Shown here one piece after another: positions 23,071 to 32,540 of a DNA stretch of 64,000 bases. The position numbers and the translations under genes are program-made. The notes below the pieces were generated by a model. The model was not told the origin of the DNA and made no database searches. It worked only from the letters and a program-made list of their open reading frames with translations. Positions within the stretch are counted from its first letter, which is position 1. Every line of letters starts with the position of its first letter. This DNA is from Pseudomonas guariconensis (GTDB lineage: Bacteria > Pseudomonadota > Gammaproteobacteria > Pseudomonadales > Pseudomonadaceae): positions 1-64,000 of the forward strand of contig NZ_JADLJL010000022.1 in assembly GCF_015680235.1 (NCBI RefSeq), read 5' to 3'.

Positions 23071-23194
23071 TAACCAGGGAAGCAGGCAGGGTCACCAGTC
23101 AACGTCCTGCCGGCTTTCCTTTATATGAACGAAACCCACATTGTCTGGAATGTGGCTATGGGCGTCTGTTTCGCCCGAATCTACAGGAATTAAA
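23071..23194 (+). promoter_or_regulatory. rpsA leader with hairpins
   Basis: The 124-bp leader holds GGCAGG...CCTGCC (about 23085-23112) and a perfect 7-bp hairpin CCACATT/AATGTGG (23136-23142 and 23149-23155, loop GTCTGG). Ribosomal protein S1 represses its own translation through leader hairpins in enterobacteria; a similar role here is inference. No good Shine-Dalgarno is seen besides ACAGGAA. Confidence 0.55.
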
Positions 23195-24871
23195 ATGAGC
23201 GAAAGCTTTGCAGAACTCTTTGAAGAAAGCCTGAAAACCCTCAATCTTCAGCCGGGCGCGATCATCACCGGTATCGTTGTCGACATCGACGGCGACTGGG
23301 TTACCGTTCACGCTGGCCTGAAGTCCGAGGGCGTCATCCCGCTCGAGCAGTTCATCAACGAAGCTGGCGAGCTGACCATCAAGGTCGGTGACGAAGTTCA
23401 CGTTGCGCTGGACGCGGTCGAAGACGGCTTTGGCGAAACCAAGCTGTCCCGTGAAAAAGCCAAGCGCGCCGAGTGCTGGATTGTTCTGGAAGCAGCTTTC
23501 GCCGCCGAAGAAGTGGTCAAGGGCGTTATCAACGGTAAGGTTAAGGGCGGCTTCACTGTCGACGTTAACGGCATCCGTGCGTTCCTGCCGGGCTCCCTGG
23601 TCGATGTCCGCCCTGTGCGCGACACCACCCACCTGGAAGGCAAAGAGCTGGAGTTCAAGGTCATCAAGCTGGACCAGAAGCGCAACAACGTTGTCGTTTC
23701 CCGTCGCAGCGTGCTGGAAGCCGAGAACAGCGCCGAGCGCGAAGCCCTGCTGGAAACCCTGCAGGAAGGCCAACAGGTCAAGGGTATCGTCAAGAACCTC
23801 ACCGACTACGGCGCCTTCGTGGACCTGGGCGGTATCGACGGCCTGCTGCACATCACCGACATGGCTTGGAAGCGCATCAAGCACCCGTCGGAAATCGTCA
23901 ACGTTGGTGACGAAGTCGACGTTCGCGTCCTGAAGTTCGACCGTGAGCGCAACCGCGTTTCGCTGGGTCTGAAGCAAATGGGCGAAGATCCGTGGGTAGC
24001 TATCACTGCCCGCTACCCAGAAGGTACCCGCGTACAGGCTCGCGTGACCAACCTGACCGACTACGGCTGCTTCGCTGAGCTGGAAGAAGGCGTTGAAGGT
24101 CTGGTACACGTTTCCGAAATGGACTGGACCAACAAGAACATCCACCCGTCGAAAGTCGTTCAGGTTGGCGACGAAGTGGAAGTCATGGTTCTGGACATCG
24201 ACGAAGAGCGTCGTCGTATCTCCCTGGGCATCAAGCAGTGCAAGTCCAACCCATGGGAAGACTTCTCCAGCCAGTTCAACAAAGGTGACAAGATCACCGG
24301 TACCATCAAGTCGATCACCGACTTCGGTATCTTCATTGGCCTGGACGGCGGCATCGACGGTCTGGTTCACCTGTCCGACATCTCCTGGAACGAGTCCGGC
24401 GAAGAAGCCGTACGTCGCTTCAAGAAGGGCGACGAGCTGGAAACCGTCATCCTGTCGGTCGACCCAGAGCGCGAGCGTATCTCCCTGGGTATCAAGCAAC
24501 TGGAAGACGATCCGTTCTCCAACTTCGTTGCTCTGAACGACAAGGGCGCTATCGTCAAGGGTACCGTCAAGGAAGTTGACGCCAAAGGCGCCATCGTCAC
24601 CCTGGCCGACGACATCGAAGCTACTCTGAAGGCTTCCGAAATCAGCCGTGACCGCGTTGAAGACGCGCGTAACGTCCTGAAGGAAGGCGACGAGATCGAA
24701 GCCAAGATCATCAGCGTTGACCGCAAGTCCCGCGTCATCAGCCTGTCCATCAAGTCGAAGGACGACGCTGAAGAGCGCGAAGCTATCCAGAGCCTGAAAA
24801 ACGCTCCGGAAGCTGCTGCCGACACAACCATGGCCGCGCTGCTGCGCGAAGCGATGGCCAAGCAGAACTAA
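23195..24871 (+). CDS. rpsA: 30S ribosomal protein S1
   Basis: 558 residues with six S1/OB repeats: the first two (about 20-190) bind the ribosome, and repeats from about 190 contain the repeated [40 protein letters not shown] and [24 protein letters not shown] signatures. It binds mRNA during initiation. The start [16 protein letters not shown] is the family start at 23195. Third position usage is less GC-biased than in its neighbours, as expected for a very highly expressed gene. Confidence 0.99.
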   Translation: MSESFAELFEESLKTLNLQPGAIITGIVVDIDGDWVTVHAGLKSEGVIPLEQFINEAGELTIKVGDEVHVALDAVEDGFGETKLSREKAKRAECWIVLEAAFAAEEVVKGVINGKVKGGFTVDVNGIRAFLPGSLVDVRPVRDTTHLEGKELEFKVIKLDQKRNNVVVSRRSVLEAENSAEREALLETLQEGQQVKGIVKNLTDYGAFVDLGGIDGLLHITDMAWKRIKHPSEIVNVGDEVDVRVLKFDRERNRVSLGLKQMGEDPWVAITARYPEGTRVQARVTNLTDYGCFAELEEGVEGLVHVSEMDWTNKNIHPSKVVQVGDEVEVMVLDIDEERRRISLGIKQCKSNPWEDFSSQFNKGDKITGTIKSITDFGIFIGLDGGIDGLVHLSDISWNESGEEAVRRFKKGDELETVILSVDPERERISLGIKQLEDDPFSNFVALNDKGAIVKGTVKEVDAKGAIVTLADDIEATLKASEISRDRVEDARNVLKEGDEIEAKIISVDRKSRVISLSIKSKDDAEEREAIQSLKNAPEAAADTTMAALLREAMAKQN

Positions 24872-24887
24872 GTTCTGTTTGATCGGT

Positions 24888-24922
24888 AAAAAGGGGCGAC
24901 CTTCGGGTCGCCCCTTTTTTTT
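24888..24922 (+). terminator. strong rho-independent terminator of rpsA
   Basis: GGGGCGACC-TTCG-GGTCGCCCC hairpin with AAAAA before it and a run of about nine T after it. Confidence 0.95.
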
Positions 24923-24947
24923 GCCCTTCCCACGCTACCCCCCCCCT

Positions 24948-24975
24948 GTGGGAGCGGGCTTGCCCCGCGATAACG
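24948..24975. repeat. single REP
   Basis: TGTGGGAGCGGGCTTGCCCC followed by GCGATA, between the rpsA terminator and ihfB. The rest of the 273-bp spacer before ihfB is C-rich, then AT-rich with CTTGAATTTTTTTATCAAG. Confidence 0.75.
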
Positions 24976-25195
24976 CCCGCCCAAGCGCCACTGTTCACGT
25001 CCCTTCCACGCCCAGCCCGCGCAGCCAGCCCATCACCCAGCCTCCCTACGCTCAAGTCCCTCTACCACTCGGGTTCGCGCCCCACCCATTCTTGAATTTT
25101 TTTATCAAGTCAAGATCCACCCTGTTCAAATCTCCCAGAGCGTGCTACAAACTGGTTAAGCAATGATCTAGCTGCTTGATAACGAAGGGAAAAAT

Positions 25196-25498
25196 ATGAC
25201 GAAGTCGGAGCTGATCGAACGTATTGTCACCCATCAAGGGCTGCTCTCGTCCAAGGACGTGGAGTTGGCCATCAAGACCATGCTTGAACAGATGTCCCAA
25301 TGCCTGGCCACCGGCGATCGCATCGAGATCCGCGGCTTTGGCAGCTTTTCCTTGCACTACCGCTCACCCCGCGTAGGTCGCAACCCCAAGACCGGTCAGT
25401 CGGTGAGCCTTGAAGGCAAGTACGTACCGCACTTCAAGCCCGGCAAGGAACTGCGTGACCGCGTTAACGAAGACGAACAAGAACACGCCCACACCTGA
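25196..25498 (+). CDS. ihfB: integration host factor subunit beta
   Basis: 100 residues: [11 protein letters not shown] start, dimer helices, [15 protein letters not shown] and the DNA-intercalating arm [31 protein letters not shown]. It bends DNA as a heterodimer with IhfA. GAAGGGA precedes the start. In pseudomonads ihfB marks the left border of the O-antigen locus, as here. Confidence 0.98.
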   Translation: MTKSELIERIVTHQGLLSSKDVELAIKTMLEQMSQCLATGDRIEIRGFGSFSLHYRSPRVGRNPKTGQSVSLEGKYVPHFKPGKELRDRVNEDEQEHAHT

Positions 25499-25518
25499 GG
25501 GGCAGAAGGAGCAGTCTG

Positions 25519-25782
25519 ATGCGTAACCTCAAGCGCGCCTTGGCGGCGTTGTTCGTGCTGCTGTTGGCGGCCGTGGTGCTGTTCTTCGTTTTGGAGAACC
25601 AGCAAACCGTCTCCCTGGTCCTGTTCGGCTGGGCCGCCCCCGCCGTCCCAGTCGCCGTCTTGGTCATCGCCGCCCTGGTCATCGGCCTCGCCGTCGGCCC
25701 ACTGCTCGGCGCCTACGGCGTGCTGCGCAGCAAGCGCAAAATCCGCGCCTCCGCCCGCCAGGCCGCCCTGTCCGGTAACTGA
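25519..25782 (+). CDS. LapA-domain (DUF1049/YciS) inner-membrane protein
   Basis: 87 residues with two hydrophobic helices (about 7-26 and 42-66) around the conserved FVLENQQTVSLVLFGW. It resembles LapA/YciS lipopolysaccharide assembly proteins, which with LapB regulate LpxC turnover, though it lacks much beyond the core domain. It is not the giant adhesin also called LapA. It follows ihfB by 20 bp with AGAAGGAGCAG as ribosome site, so they share a transcript. Confidence 0.88.
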   Translation: MRNLKRALAALFVLLLAAVVLFFVLENQQTVSLVLFGWAAPAVPVAVLVIAALVIGLAVGPLLGAYGVLRSKRKIRASARQAALSGN

Positions 25783-25916
25783 CACCACCTCCCGCACAGC
25801 CCAAACCCACCTCGACTCCGTGGGTGCGGGCTTGGCCTCTCCCATCCCCCAACATTCCCCTGGCCCCACAATTCCCCATCAATCAAAGACTTCCTGCACT
25901 CTCTAGCGCTGCCCCC

Positions 25917-26103
25917 TGAAAGACAACCCACCCCTTCGGCTGCGCTTCCAAGCAGAAAACCAACGGCTAACGCTGCTCTTATGGGAGATCACCCAGCCCT
26001 TTGAGCTGCGCTGTCGCGCAGAGAACAAACAGCCGGTGCTGATCCTCTGTGGTAGATCACCCAGCCTTTCGGCCTGCGCTGATACAGAGAACAACGCACC
26101 TCT
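25917..26103 (+). repeat. three tandem copies of a roughly 65-bp repeat
   Basis: Units start near 25917, 25982 and 26049. Shared pieces are AGATCACCCAGCC, CTGCGCT(GTCGCG)CAGAGAACAA and a CTCTGTGG-type end. The unit returns in opposite orientation at 48235-48338 and 48421-48530. The third unit runs directly into a REP. Confidence 0.7.
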
Positions 26104-26147
26104 GTGGGAGCGGGCTTGTCCCGCGATCAAGGGCGAAGCCCTTGCCA
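26098..26147 (+). repeat. REP with CAAGGGCGAAGCCCTTG extension
   Basis: TGTGGGAGCGGGCTTGTCCC is followed by GCGAT and the palindrome CAAGGGCGAAGCCCTTG (26128-26144). The same REP-plus-palindrome unit occurs at 48184-48232 and 51635-51678. Confidence 0.85.
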
Positions 26148-26342
26148 GGCAGCATCAATATCGCCCCCTGCCCAATCGCAAAACAAATCGAACCGCCGCA
26201 CCACTCAGCCGCCCATGACAAACACCCACCAAACAATCTAGGAAGCGTCCTACACCAACATGGGAAATCTACGCTGTAACTGCATCCAAACCCCATGGAC
26301 TAATAGCCCACCCCACATCCTGACAGGGAAGCTTTCACCGGT

Positions 26343-27800
26343 ATGGACTACCCCAGCCTCTCACACCACGGCGGCACCCGCAGCATCACCGGCTCCTGCC
26401 ACCAGCTCCACCTCGACGCCACCACCAGCCTGTTGATCGACTGCGGCCTCGAACAAGGCGCCGACGCACCCCCGGGCGACACCCAAGCCACCCCCGTCGG
26501 CTTCGACATCACCGGCATCCAGGCCCTGATCATCACCCACGTCCACCTCGACCATGTCGGCCGCATCCCCGCACTCTTGGCCGCAGGCTTCCACGGCCCG
26601 ATCCTGTGCAGCGAACCCTCCGCAAAACTCCTGCCCCTCATCCTCGAAGACGCCTACCGCCTCGGCATCTCCAACGACCCCGCCGAGATCGCCCGCTTCC
26701 TGGAAATCATCCGCCGCCGGCTCGTCCCGCTGCCGTACGAGCAATGGCACAGCGTCACCAGAACTCCCACCCTCGAATGCCGCATCCGCCTCCAGCGCGC
26801 CGGGCATCTGCTGGGTTCTGCCTATGTCGAATGCGACGTCCGCTACCCCCAACGAACAAGCGATACCCGCGTCGTCTTCTCAGGCGACCTCGGCGCCCCC
26901 GGCAGCCCGCTCTTGCGCCCGGTACAGCCACCCGAACGCGCCGACATCCTGGTGCTCGAAAGCACCTACGGCGACCGCCTGCACCCTGACCGCAGCGAAC
27001 GCCAACAGCGCCTGGAAGCCGCCATCGACCGCGCCCTCGCAGACCAGGGCACCGTCCTCATCCCTGCGTTCAGCCTCGGCCGAACACAGGAACTGCTCTA
27101 CGAGCTGGAAGACATCCTCCACCGCAAGGCCCTCCTGACCGAAACAGAAAACCCCGGCACCGACCCGCTGGACTGGTCGCAACTGCCCATCATCCTCGAC
27201 TCCCCATTGGCCCAGCGCGTAACCCAGGCCTACCGCGAGCTGCACGACTACTGGAACAGCGAAGCCAGACAACGCCTAGGCAAAGGCCGTAAGCCCCTGG
27301 GCTTCAGCCAACTGATCTGTGTCGATACCCACGCCAAGCACCAACAGGTAGTCAATTACCTCAAGAGCACCGGCCGACCCGCCATCGTCATCGCCGGCAA
27401 TGGCATGTGCTCGGGCGGGCGCATCGTCAACTACCTGAAAGCCATGCTCGACGATCCCCGGCATGAAGTGATGTTCGTGGGCTACCAGGCCAGGGGTACG
27501 CCGGGTGCGGTGATCCAGGCCAGCCGTGGCGCGCAGAGGCCTGCATGGGTCGAACTGGATCAAGTGCGCTATGAAATACGTGCGAAGGTGATGACGCTCG
27601 AAGGGTATTCGGCGCATGCGGACCGGGCAGGGTTGGTGCAGTTTGCCCTGGGCCAGGGTGAGCCAACGAGGCGTGTTGTGCTGGTGCATGGAGAGGGGAG
27701 GGCGAAGCAGGCCTTGGCCGGAGCCTTGCGGCAACGCTACGAGGCGTTGGGATGTGAGCTGACCGTCACAATCCCGGGGTGCCGTCTGGCGGCCCTGTGA
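26343..27800 (+). CDS. MBL-fold beta-CASP RNA-processing exonuclease family protein
   Basis: 485 residues. Metal motifs are THVHLDHVGRIP (HxHxDH, about 70-75), HLLGSAY (His), FSGDLGAPGSP (Asp) and the later GYSAHADR His. The beta-CASP region includes ESTYGDR, IPAFSLGRTQELLYEL and IAGNGMCSGGRI. Family members (CPSF73/YSH1-like in bacteria) cut RNA; the bacterial role is unclear. The same gene flanks the left end of pseudomonad polysaccharide loci near ihfB. High GC distinguishes it from the following AT-rich genes. Confidence 0.9.
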   Translation: MDYPSLSHHGGTRSITGSCHQLHLDATTSLLIDCGLEQGADAPPGDTQATPVGFDITGIQALIITHVHLDHVGRIPALLAAGFHGPILCSEPSAKLLPLILEDAYRLGISNDPAEIARFLEIIRRRLVPLPYEQWHSVTRTPTLECRIRLQRAGHLLGSAYVECDVRYPQRTSDTRVVFSGDLGAPGSPLLRPVQPPERADILVLESTYGDRLHPDRSERQQRLEAAIDRALADQGTVLIPAFSLGRTQELLYELEDILHRKALLTETENPGTDPLDWSQLPIILDSPLAQRVTQAYRELHDYWNSEARQRLGKGRKPLGFSQLICVDTHAKHQQVVNYLKSTGRPAIVIAGNGMCSGGRIVNYLKAMLDDPRHEVMFVGYQARGTPGAVIQASRGAQRPAWVELDQVRYEIRAKVMTLEGYSAHADRAGLVQFALGQGEPTRRVVLVHGEGRAKQALAGALRQRYEALGCELTVTIPGCRLAAL

Positions 27801-27998
27801 ATTTTGGTCGGAAACCGGGGAACTTCTTTGGTCGGGTTCCCTCTACTGCTGATTAATGCTTAAGGCGTAAGGCGATTCTTGAGCGTGTTGGCAAATTGAC
27901 GCTACGCTTCAGTTGAGTGGCTCGCGTGACCGACAGACGGTCGGTTGATGGGCTACCGGAGCATGCGGATAGACGTGACCCAAGGAAAAACAGAATAG

Positions 27999-29063
27999 AT
28001 GCGCAACGAACCTGAGCGCCTGAGTAGTACTGGTGACGAGATTGACCTTTTTGAGCTGATCGAGGGGTTGTGGAAGCAGAAGGTGCTGATAATCGTGACG
28101 ACCGTGGTCGTGACGGCGATTGCGGTGGCGTATGCGTTTCTGGCTAAGCCTGTGTATGAGGCGAAGGTTTTTGTTCAGCCGCCTACACAGAATGACATCG
28201 CGCAGTTGAACTATGGGCGTGGTGGGACCTCTGGTTTGAATATGCTTTCTGTTAAAGATGTTTATGAAATCTATTTGCGAAATCTCCAATCTGAATCATT
28301 GCGGCGAGAGTTCTTTCGAAGCGTTTATTTGCCGAGCTTAAATAAGGAAGAGCGTAACGGGTCGCAAGATGAATTGTATGGAAAATTTCAAGAAGTATTG
28401 TCCTTGGGGCTAGCATCCAAGGATACACCGAGTCGTTTTTTTGTAAAGGCGAAATTGTCGAATCCTCAGCTAGCTGCTGAATGGGTAGTTCTCTATCTTG
28501 AAATGGCTGGGCGCCGAAGTAGTATTGAAGTAGTTAGGGATGTCAAAGCGGATGCGACAGTTAAGGCCAATAACTTAGAGCAGCAAATTAACGCAGCTCT
28601 TGAAAGCGCTCGAAAACAGCGCGAGGACCAAATTATTCAACTGTCCGAAGCCTTAAAGATAGCCAGGTCTATCGGATTAGAGCGACCACCGATTATTTCA
28701 AATAGCCTAGCAAATGAAGTGTCTGCAGGAATGGATGGTTCATTGACCTACATGAGAGGTAGCAAAGCTTTAGAGGCCGAAATAGATAACTTGAGGAAGC
28801 GCATATCTGATGATCCATTTGTTAAAAACCTACGACAACGACAAGAGGCGCAGGCCTTCTACCGATCACTGGAAATTGATCCCAGCATTATTCAAGTATA
28901 TCGGCAGGATGGGGCTATTGAGTCTCCCGATAAGCCAGTAAAGCCGGAGAAATTGCTGATCGTGGTATTGGGGGCGTTGGTGGGAGGGGGATTGGGAGTG
29001 GCGCTTGGTCTGTTGCGATACCTCACAACAGGTCCTGGCGTGCGCAAGGAGAAAGAAGAGTGA
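27999..29063 (+). CDS. wzz: Wzz chain-length determinant protein (first copy)
   Basis: 354 residues. An N-terminal cytoplasmic stretch with DEIDLFELIEGLWKQK is followed by TM1 (about 28-48), a long coiled-coil periplasmic domain (about 50-315, with LEQQINAALESARKQRE), and TM2 near 320-340 with the Pro/Gly-rich motif KPVKPEKLLIVVLGALVGGG. This is the PCP-1/Wzz layout that sets O-antigen modal length with Wzy. It starts the polysaccharide locus; GC falls sharply within the gene. Confidence 0.93.
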   Translation: MRNEPERLSSTGDEIDLFELIEGLWKQKVLIIVTTVVVTAIAVAYAFLAKPVYEAKVFVQPPTQNDIAQLNYGRGGTSGLNMLSVKDVYEIYLRNLQSESLRREFFRSVYLPSLNKEERNGSQDELYGKFQEVLSLGLASKDTPSRFFVKAKLSNPQLAAEWVVLYLEMAGRRSSIEVVRDVKADATVKANNLEQQINAALESARKQREDQIIQLSEALKIARSIGLERPPIISNSLANEVSAGMDGSLTYMRGSKALEAEIDNLRKRISDDPFVKNLRQRQEAQAFYRSLEIDPSIIQVYRQDGAIESPDKPVKPEKLLIVVLGALVGGGLGVALGLLRYLTTGPGVRKEKEE

Positions 29064-29184
29064 GGTGCTAACGGCCACTCGATAGCGTTTTGCTGGCGTC
29101 CGAGATTCTGAACTGTCACAATGCTAGCCTTTGGTCCGCACGGACAGGGATAGTTCCAGCTAGTAGGCTCTAGCTGCGCGCGAT

Positions 29185-29228
29185 GGCGGATGACTTTTCC
29201 TGTCAGGGCGGATGATTTCCGTTGACAG
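29185..29228. repeat. 22-bp direct repeat before the second wzz
   Basis: GGCGGATGA starts at 29185 and again at 29207, each followed by a related TTTCC..GT..AG tail. It lies 13-56 bp upstream of the second wzz start and could be a protein-binding site or chance. Confidence 0.4.
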
Positions 29229-29240
29229 AAAGGCTGCTTC

Positions 29241-30590
29241 ATGATAGGCATTCATCCGAATCTGCATGCGACTCCTCACACCGAAATAGATTTTTTGGCA
29301 ATGCTCCGATCAGTTTGGCGGCAAAGACTTTTGATCGGGGCTGTTGCTGTTTGTTGTACGATCACCGCAACAATGTATGCATTCAGTACGACCCCAGAAT
29401 ATGAAGTCAGTACTGTACTGCGACCTGCGGCCATGAAGGATTTAGACGAATTGAACCGAACACGGGTCTACTCGTTACCTCCGAATGAAGCATTGAGGCG
29501 CGTCGGATCGGCGCTTGATTCCTATGATACCCGCTTGGGGTATTTTCGTTCTAGCTCTGCACTACAAACAGCGTTCATGAAAAATGATCGCACTTTGGAG
29601 CAGGCATTCGAAGATTTCAACTTTAAAGCATTAAGGCTTATTCAGCCTGATCCAAAAAAAAATAATATTTTAAAAGAGTTTGTTGGATTGGAAATGCGCT
29701 ATCCGGATGGATTGGATGGAAAATCTATTTTAAATGGCCTTGTTCAATATGCCATCGAAAGTGAGCGGCAACAAATATCTAAAGATCTCCAGGTAATTAT
29801 TCAAAATCGGATAAAGGAAATTGAGGCTAAGTTAGAAGTGGCGCGTGTTGACTACTCGTCGAGTAAGGATACTCGCATCGCTGAGTTACTTGAGGCCGAC
29901 ACATTAAAACGAGCCAAATTGAATGATGAGCTTCGTGCATTACGCCTGCAATTAAAAGTGCGTCGCGATAATCGCATTGCACAGCTTAACGAGGCGATAG
30001 GTATCGCTCGAACACTTGGTTTAAAACGCCCTTCCACACCCTCTAGCATGGGGCAGATCGGAATAGAGTCTGCTGGCAATATCATTCGCACGGAAGTAAC
30101 CAATCAACAGATCCCTCTTTACTTTATGGGAACTGATGCATTAGAGGCTGAGCAACGAGCTTTGCGAAATCGTAACTCTGACGACTTTATGGAGCCTAGA
30201 ATTGCAGAGATTCGCAAACAGTTACTACTTTTGGAAAATAATCGAAATGTTCAGGTTCTTCAGTCTAGACAAAATGAAGAACTTTTCCTTAAAGGTATTG
30301 AAAAACTCAGGGCGGAACGTGCGCGACTAGCTAGCATTAGTACTGACATGAGTGCTCTTCAATTAGCAACAGTTGATCGGGTTGCTGTTGATCCTATAAG
30401 TCCAATTTGGCCTAAAAAAGGTATGATATTGATACTGGGGCTCACGGTTGGTTGTGGCTTAGGTATTGTATTGGCAATGTTGCGATTCGTCATGCTAAAT
30501 ACATCGGGTGGTGTTAGAACAATAGAGAAAGTTTCCTCTTCTACAATTGAGTCTAAAGGGATCCATAAAGCGATTGCTATCGAGCAATAA
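29241..30590 (+). CDS. Wzz/PCP family chain-length protein (second copy)
   Basis: 449 residues, about 95 longer than the first copy. TM1 lies near 32-52, followed by a long helical periplasmic region with repeated coiled-coil segments (about 165-270 and 300-370), and TM2 near 392-412 with VDPISPIWPKKGMILILGL, the Wzz Pro-rich motif. A different modal length or a second polymer is possible. AAAGG precedes the ATG at 29241. It is clearly homologous in layout to the gene just before but only weakly similar in sequence. Confidence 0.88.
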   Translation: MIGIHPNLHATPHTEIDFLAMLRSVWRQRLLIGAVAVCCTITATMYAFSTTPEYEVSTVLRPAAMKDLDELNRTRVYSLPPNEALRRVGSALDSYDTRLGYFRSSSALQTAFMKNDRTLEQAFEDFNFKALRLIQPDPKKNNILKEFVGLEMRYPDGLDGKSILNGLVQYAIESERQQISKDLQVIIQNRIKEIEAKLEVARVDYSSSKDTRIAELLEADTLKRAKLNDELRALRLQLKVRRDNRIAQLNEAIGIARTLGLKRPSTPSSMGQIGIESAGNIIRTEVTNQQIPLYFMGTDALEAEQRALRNRNSDDFMEPRIAEIRKQLLLLENNRNVQVLQSRQNEELFLKGIEKLRAERARLASISTDMSALQLATVDRVAVDPISPIWPKKGMILILGLTVGCGLGIVLAMLRFVMLNTSGGVRTIEKVSSSTIESKGIHKAIAIEQ

Positions 30591-30732
30591 GGTCGCATGA
30601 ACTTTTTTGTAGAGAATCCGTAAGTTCGACAAGCCCATGTTTTAATGATTTTTATTTGTCGCGGACACAGTGATTCCACATGTCCAAATATTTGATAAAG
30701 CTAAAAATCGTCGGTGAGTATTTTTCGGTGAT

Positions 30733-31197
30733 ATGATGAAAAAAATAGTTTTAACTTATGGCACTTTCGATCTTTTCCATGTGGGGCATCTTAATCTCCT
30801 AACCAGACTTCGTGAATTAGGTGATTATTTGATTGTCGGGGTTTCGACGGATAAGTTTAACGAGGGTAAGGGGAAAAAAACAATTGTTAGTTTCGAAGAT
30901 AGGCTAAAAATTGTTGCAGGACTTAGGTGTGTTGACTTGGCTATCCCAGAGGAAAGCTGGGATCAAAAAACTAAAGATATAGAAAAGTATGGAGTTTCGA
31001 TTTTTGGTATGGGACATGATTGGGAGGGACATTTTGACTTTCTGAAAGATCAATGTGAGGTTATATATTTACCACGAACTGATGGGGTTTCTAGTACAGC
31101 CATAAAAAAGACGCTCCAAGCGTTAGATAAATCGCATGTGTCTGATCTGAAAAAAGCATTAGATTTGATTTCTTCCATTGTTGAGCGATTTGATTAA
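30733..31197 (+). CDS. tagD: glycerol-3-phosphate cytidylyltransferase-like protein
   Basis: 154 residues, nucleotidyltransferase with TYGTFDLFHVGHLNLL (HxGH, residues about 9-24) and RTDGVSSTAIKK (the RTxGISTT-type motif). The family makes CDP-glycerol from CTP and glycerol-3-phosphate. A CDP-glycerol-using transferase two genes downstream supports this substrate. A second ATG at 30736 is equally possible. AT-rich, unlike core genes. Related cytidylyltransferases use other phosphates, so the exact substrate is inferred. Confidence 0.82.
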   Translation: MMKKIVLTYGTFDLFHVGHLNLLTRLRELGDYLIVGVSTDKFNEGKGKKTIVSFEDRLKIVAGLRCVDLAIPEESWDQKTKDIEKYGVSIFGMGHDWEGHFDFLKDQCEVIYLPRTDGVSSTAIKKTLQALDKSHVSDLKKALDLISSIVERFD

Positions 31198-31311
31198 CGA
31201 GGGGTGCAAGTTTTTAAGGTCCTATGAATTTATACATAAATGGATGTGCAATTTGATTTTTGCAATTGATTTTCAGTCTATAAATTTATTTCGCTTTAAG
31301 AGCTTGTTCTA

Positions 31312-32529
31312 ATGGCTAGATCAAAGACGTTGACTGGTAACGCGATCGCGCTTCTGCTAATGCAGTTGGCAAATTATGTCTTGCCTTTTGTACTTATTCC
31401 GTTCTTAACGAGAGCTCTCGGAATTTCTCTTTATGGCGTTGTAGCATTCGGCATAGGGGTCGTACAGTTAAGCTGCATAATTACTGATTTTGGGTTCAAC
31501 TTATCTGCTACTAGGCAAATTGCAATAAAGTCAGCTAAAAAAAATCTGGTTAAAAAAATAGTTGGTGCTGTCTTGCTATGTAAGTTTTTTTTGCTAATCC
31601 CAGTAATTATATGTGCGTTGATTATTCCGTATATAATACCGCAATATAATACGTACCATCTATTTTTTTTAGTGATGGCAGTAGCGATATTTTTTCAGAC
31701 GTTTCAACCAATTTGGTTGTTTCAGGGTATTGAGAAAATGGCCTTGATAACCATCTTTATGGTTTCAAGTAAATTAATGTATGTGGCCTTAGTACTATGC
31801 TTCGTTAAGTCGTCAGCCGATTACTTGTGGGTTGCTGTTGCGTACGTTATATCTCAAGCAATCGGTACGCTATTAGCCTTTTTGTTTATGTGGCGACTGA
31901 AATATTTACCTATCTGGCCGCAAGCCCGATTTATTAAATTAATTTTTCTGCAGTCGGTAGATTTCTTTTGGTCACGTGCTGCTGTAGCTACCTATACAGT
32001 TGGTGGAGGTCTCTATTTAGGTATTGTCGCCGGTCCCATTGGACTTGCTCTATACTCAGCAGCGGAGCAACTTTATAAAGGAGCTCAAGCTTTGCTTCAA
32101 CCACTAATCCAAGCTTTGTTTCCATATATGGCGAAAACAAAAAATATTTATCTTTTTAAGAAAATATTGGTAACGAGTTTTTCTTTATGTGTCTTAGGTG
32201 TAGTTATTGGGACGTTGACTGGAGAGTTTTGGCTGAGTTTGATTTTTGGTGACGAGTTCTCAAAAAGCTACCCTGTTTTGGTGATCTTCATGATTACCTT
32301 TATGATATCCACTCCTTCCGCATTATTGGGCTATCCACTTTTAAGCGCACTGGGGGACTCAAAGTCTGCCAATCGAAGCGTACTGGTGGGTGGTGTCTGC
32401 CAACTGTTGATGTTTATTATATTGTATCTTGTGGGAAATAAGGAATTATTATATGTTGCCGGGGCGATAATGTTTTCCGAGCTTGTGGTTTTATGTTATA
32501 GAGTAGTAAAATCTAAAAAATTCTTATAG
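31312..32529 (+). CDS. wzx: Wzx-type polysaccharide flippase
   Basis: 405 residues, about 12 hydrophobic segments. The start LTGNAIALLLMQLANYVLPFVLIPFLTR and ITDFGFNLSATRQIA are typical of the oligosaccharide flippase (PST/MATE-like) family. It would move undecaprenyl-linked repeat units to the periplasm. AT-rich, transferred codon use, in line with the surrounding glycan genes. Confidence 0.92.
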   Translation: MARSKTLTGNAIALLLMQLANYVLPFVLIPFLTRALGISLYGVVAFGIGVVQLSCIITDFGFNLSATRQIAIKSAKKNLVKKIVGAVLLCKFFLLIPVIICALIIPYIIPQYNTYHLFFLVMAVAIFFQTFQPIWLFQGIEKMALITIFMVSSKLMYVALVLCFVKSSADYLWVAVAYVISQAIGTLLAFLFMWRLKYLPIWPQARFIKLIFLQSVDFFWSRAAVATYTVGGGLYLGIVAGPIGLALYSAAEQLYKGAQALLQPLIQALFPYMAKTKNIYLFKKILVTSFSLCVLGVVIGTLTGEFWLSLIFGDEFSKSYPVLVIFMITFMISTPSALLGYPLLSALGDSKSANRSVLVGGVCQLLMFIILYLVGNKELLYVAGAIMFSELVVLCYRVVKSKKFL

Positions 32530-32540
32530 AAATTGCAATA

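Larger units (their letters stand above)
25783..26342. other. 560-bp spacer without genes
   Basis: No coding region with support. The left third is C-rich; 25917-26103 holds three degenerate copies of a roughly 65-bp repeat; 26098-26147 holds a REP with a CAAGGGCGAAGCCCTTG palindrome; the remainder (26150-26342) leads to the nuclease gene with no clear signal. Confidence 0.7.

Noticed and set aside
25917..26103. CRISPR array
   Set aside because: Only three degenerate units, with divergence along the whole unit and no unique spacers or cas genes.
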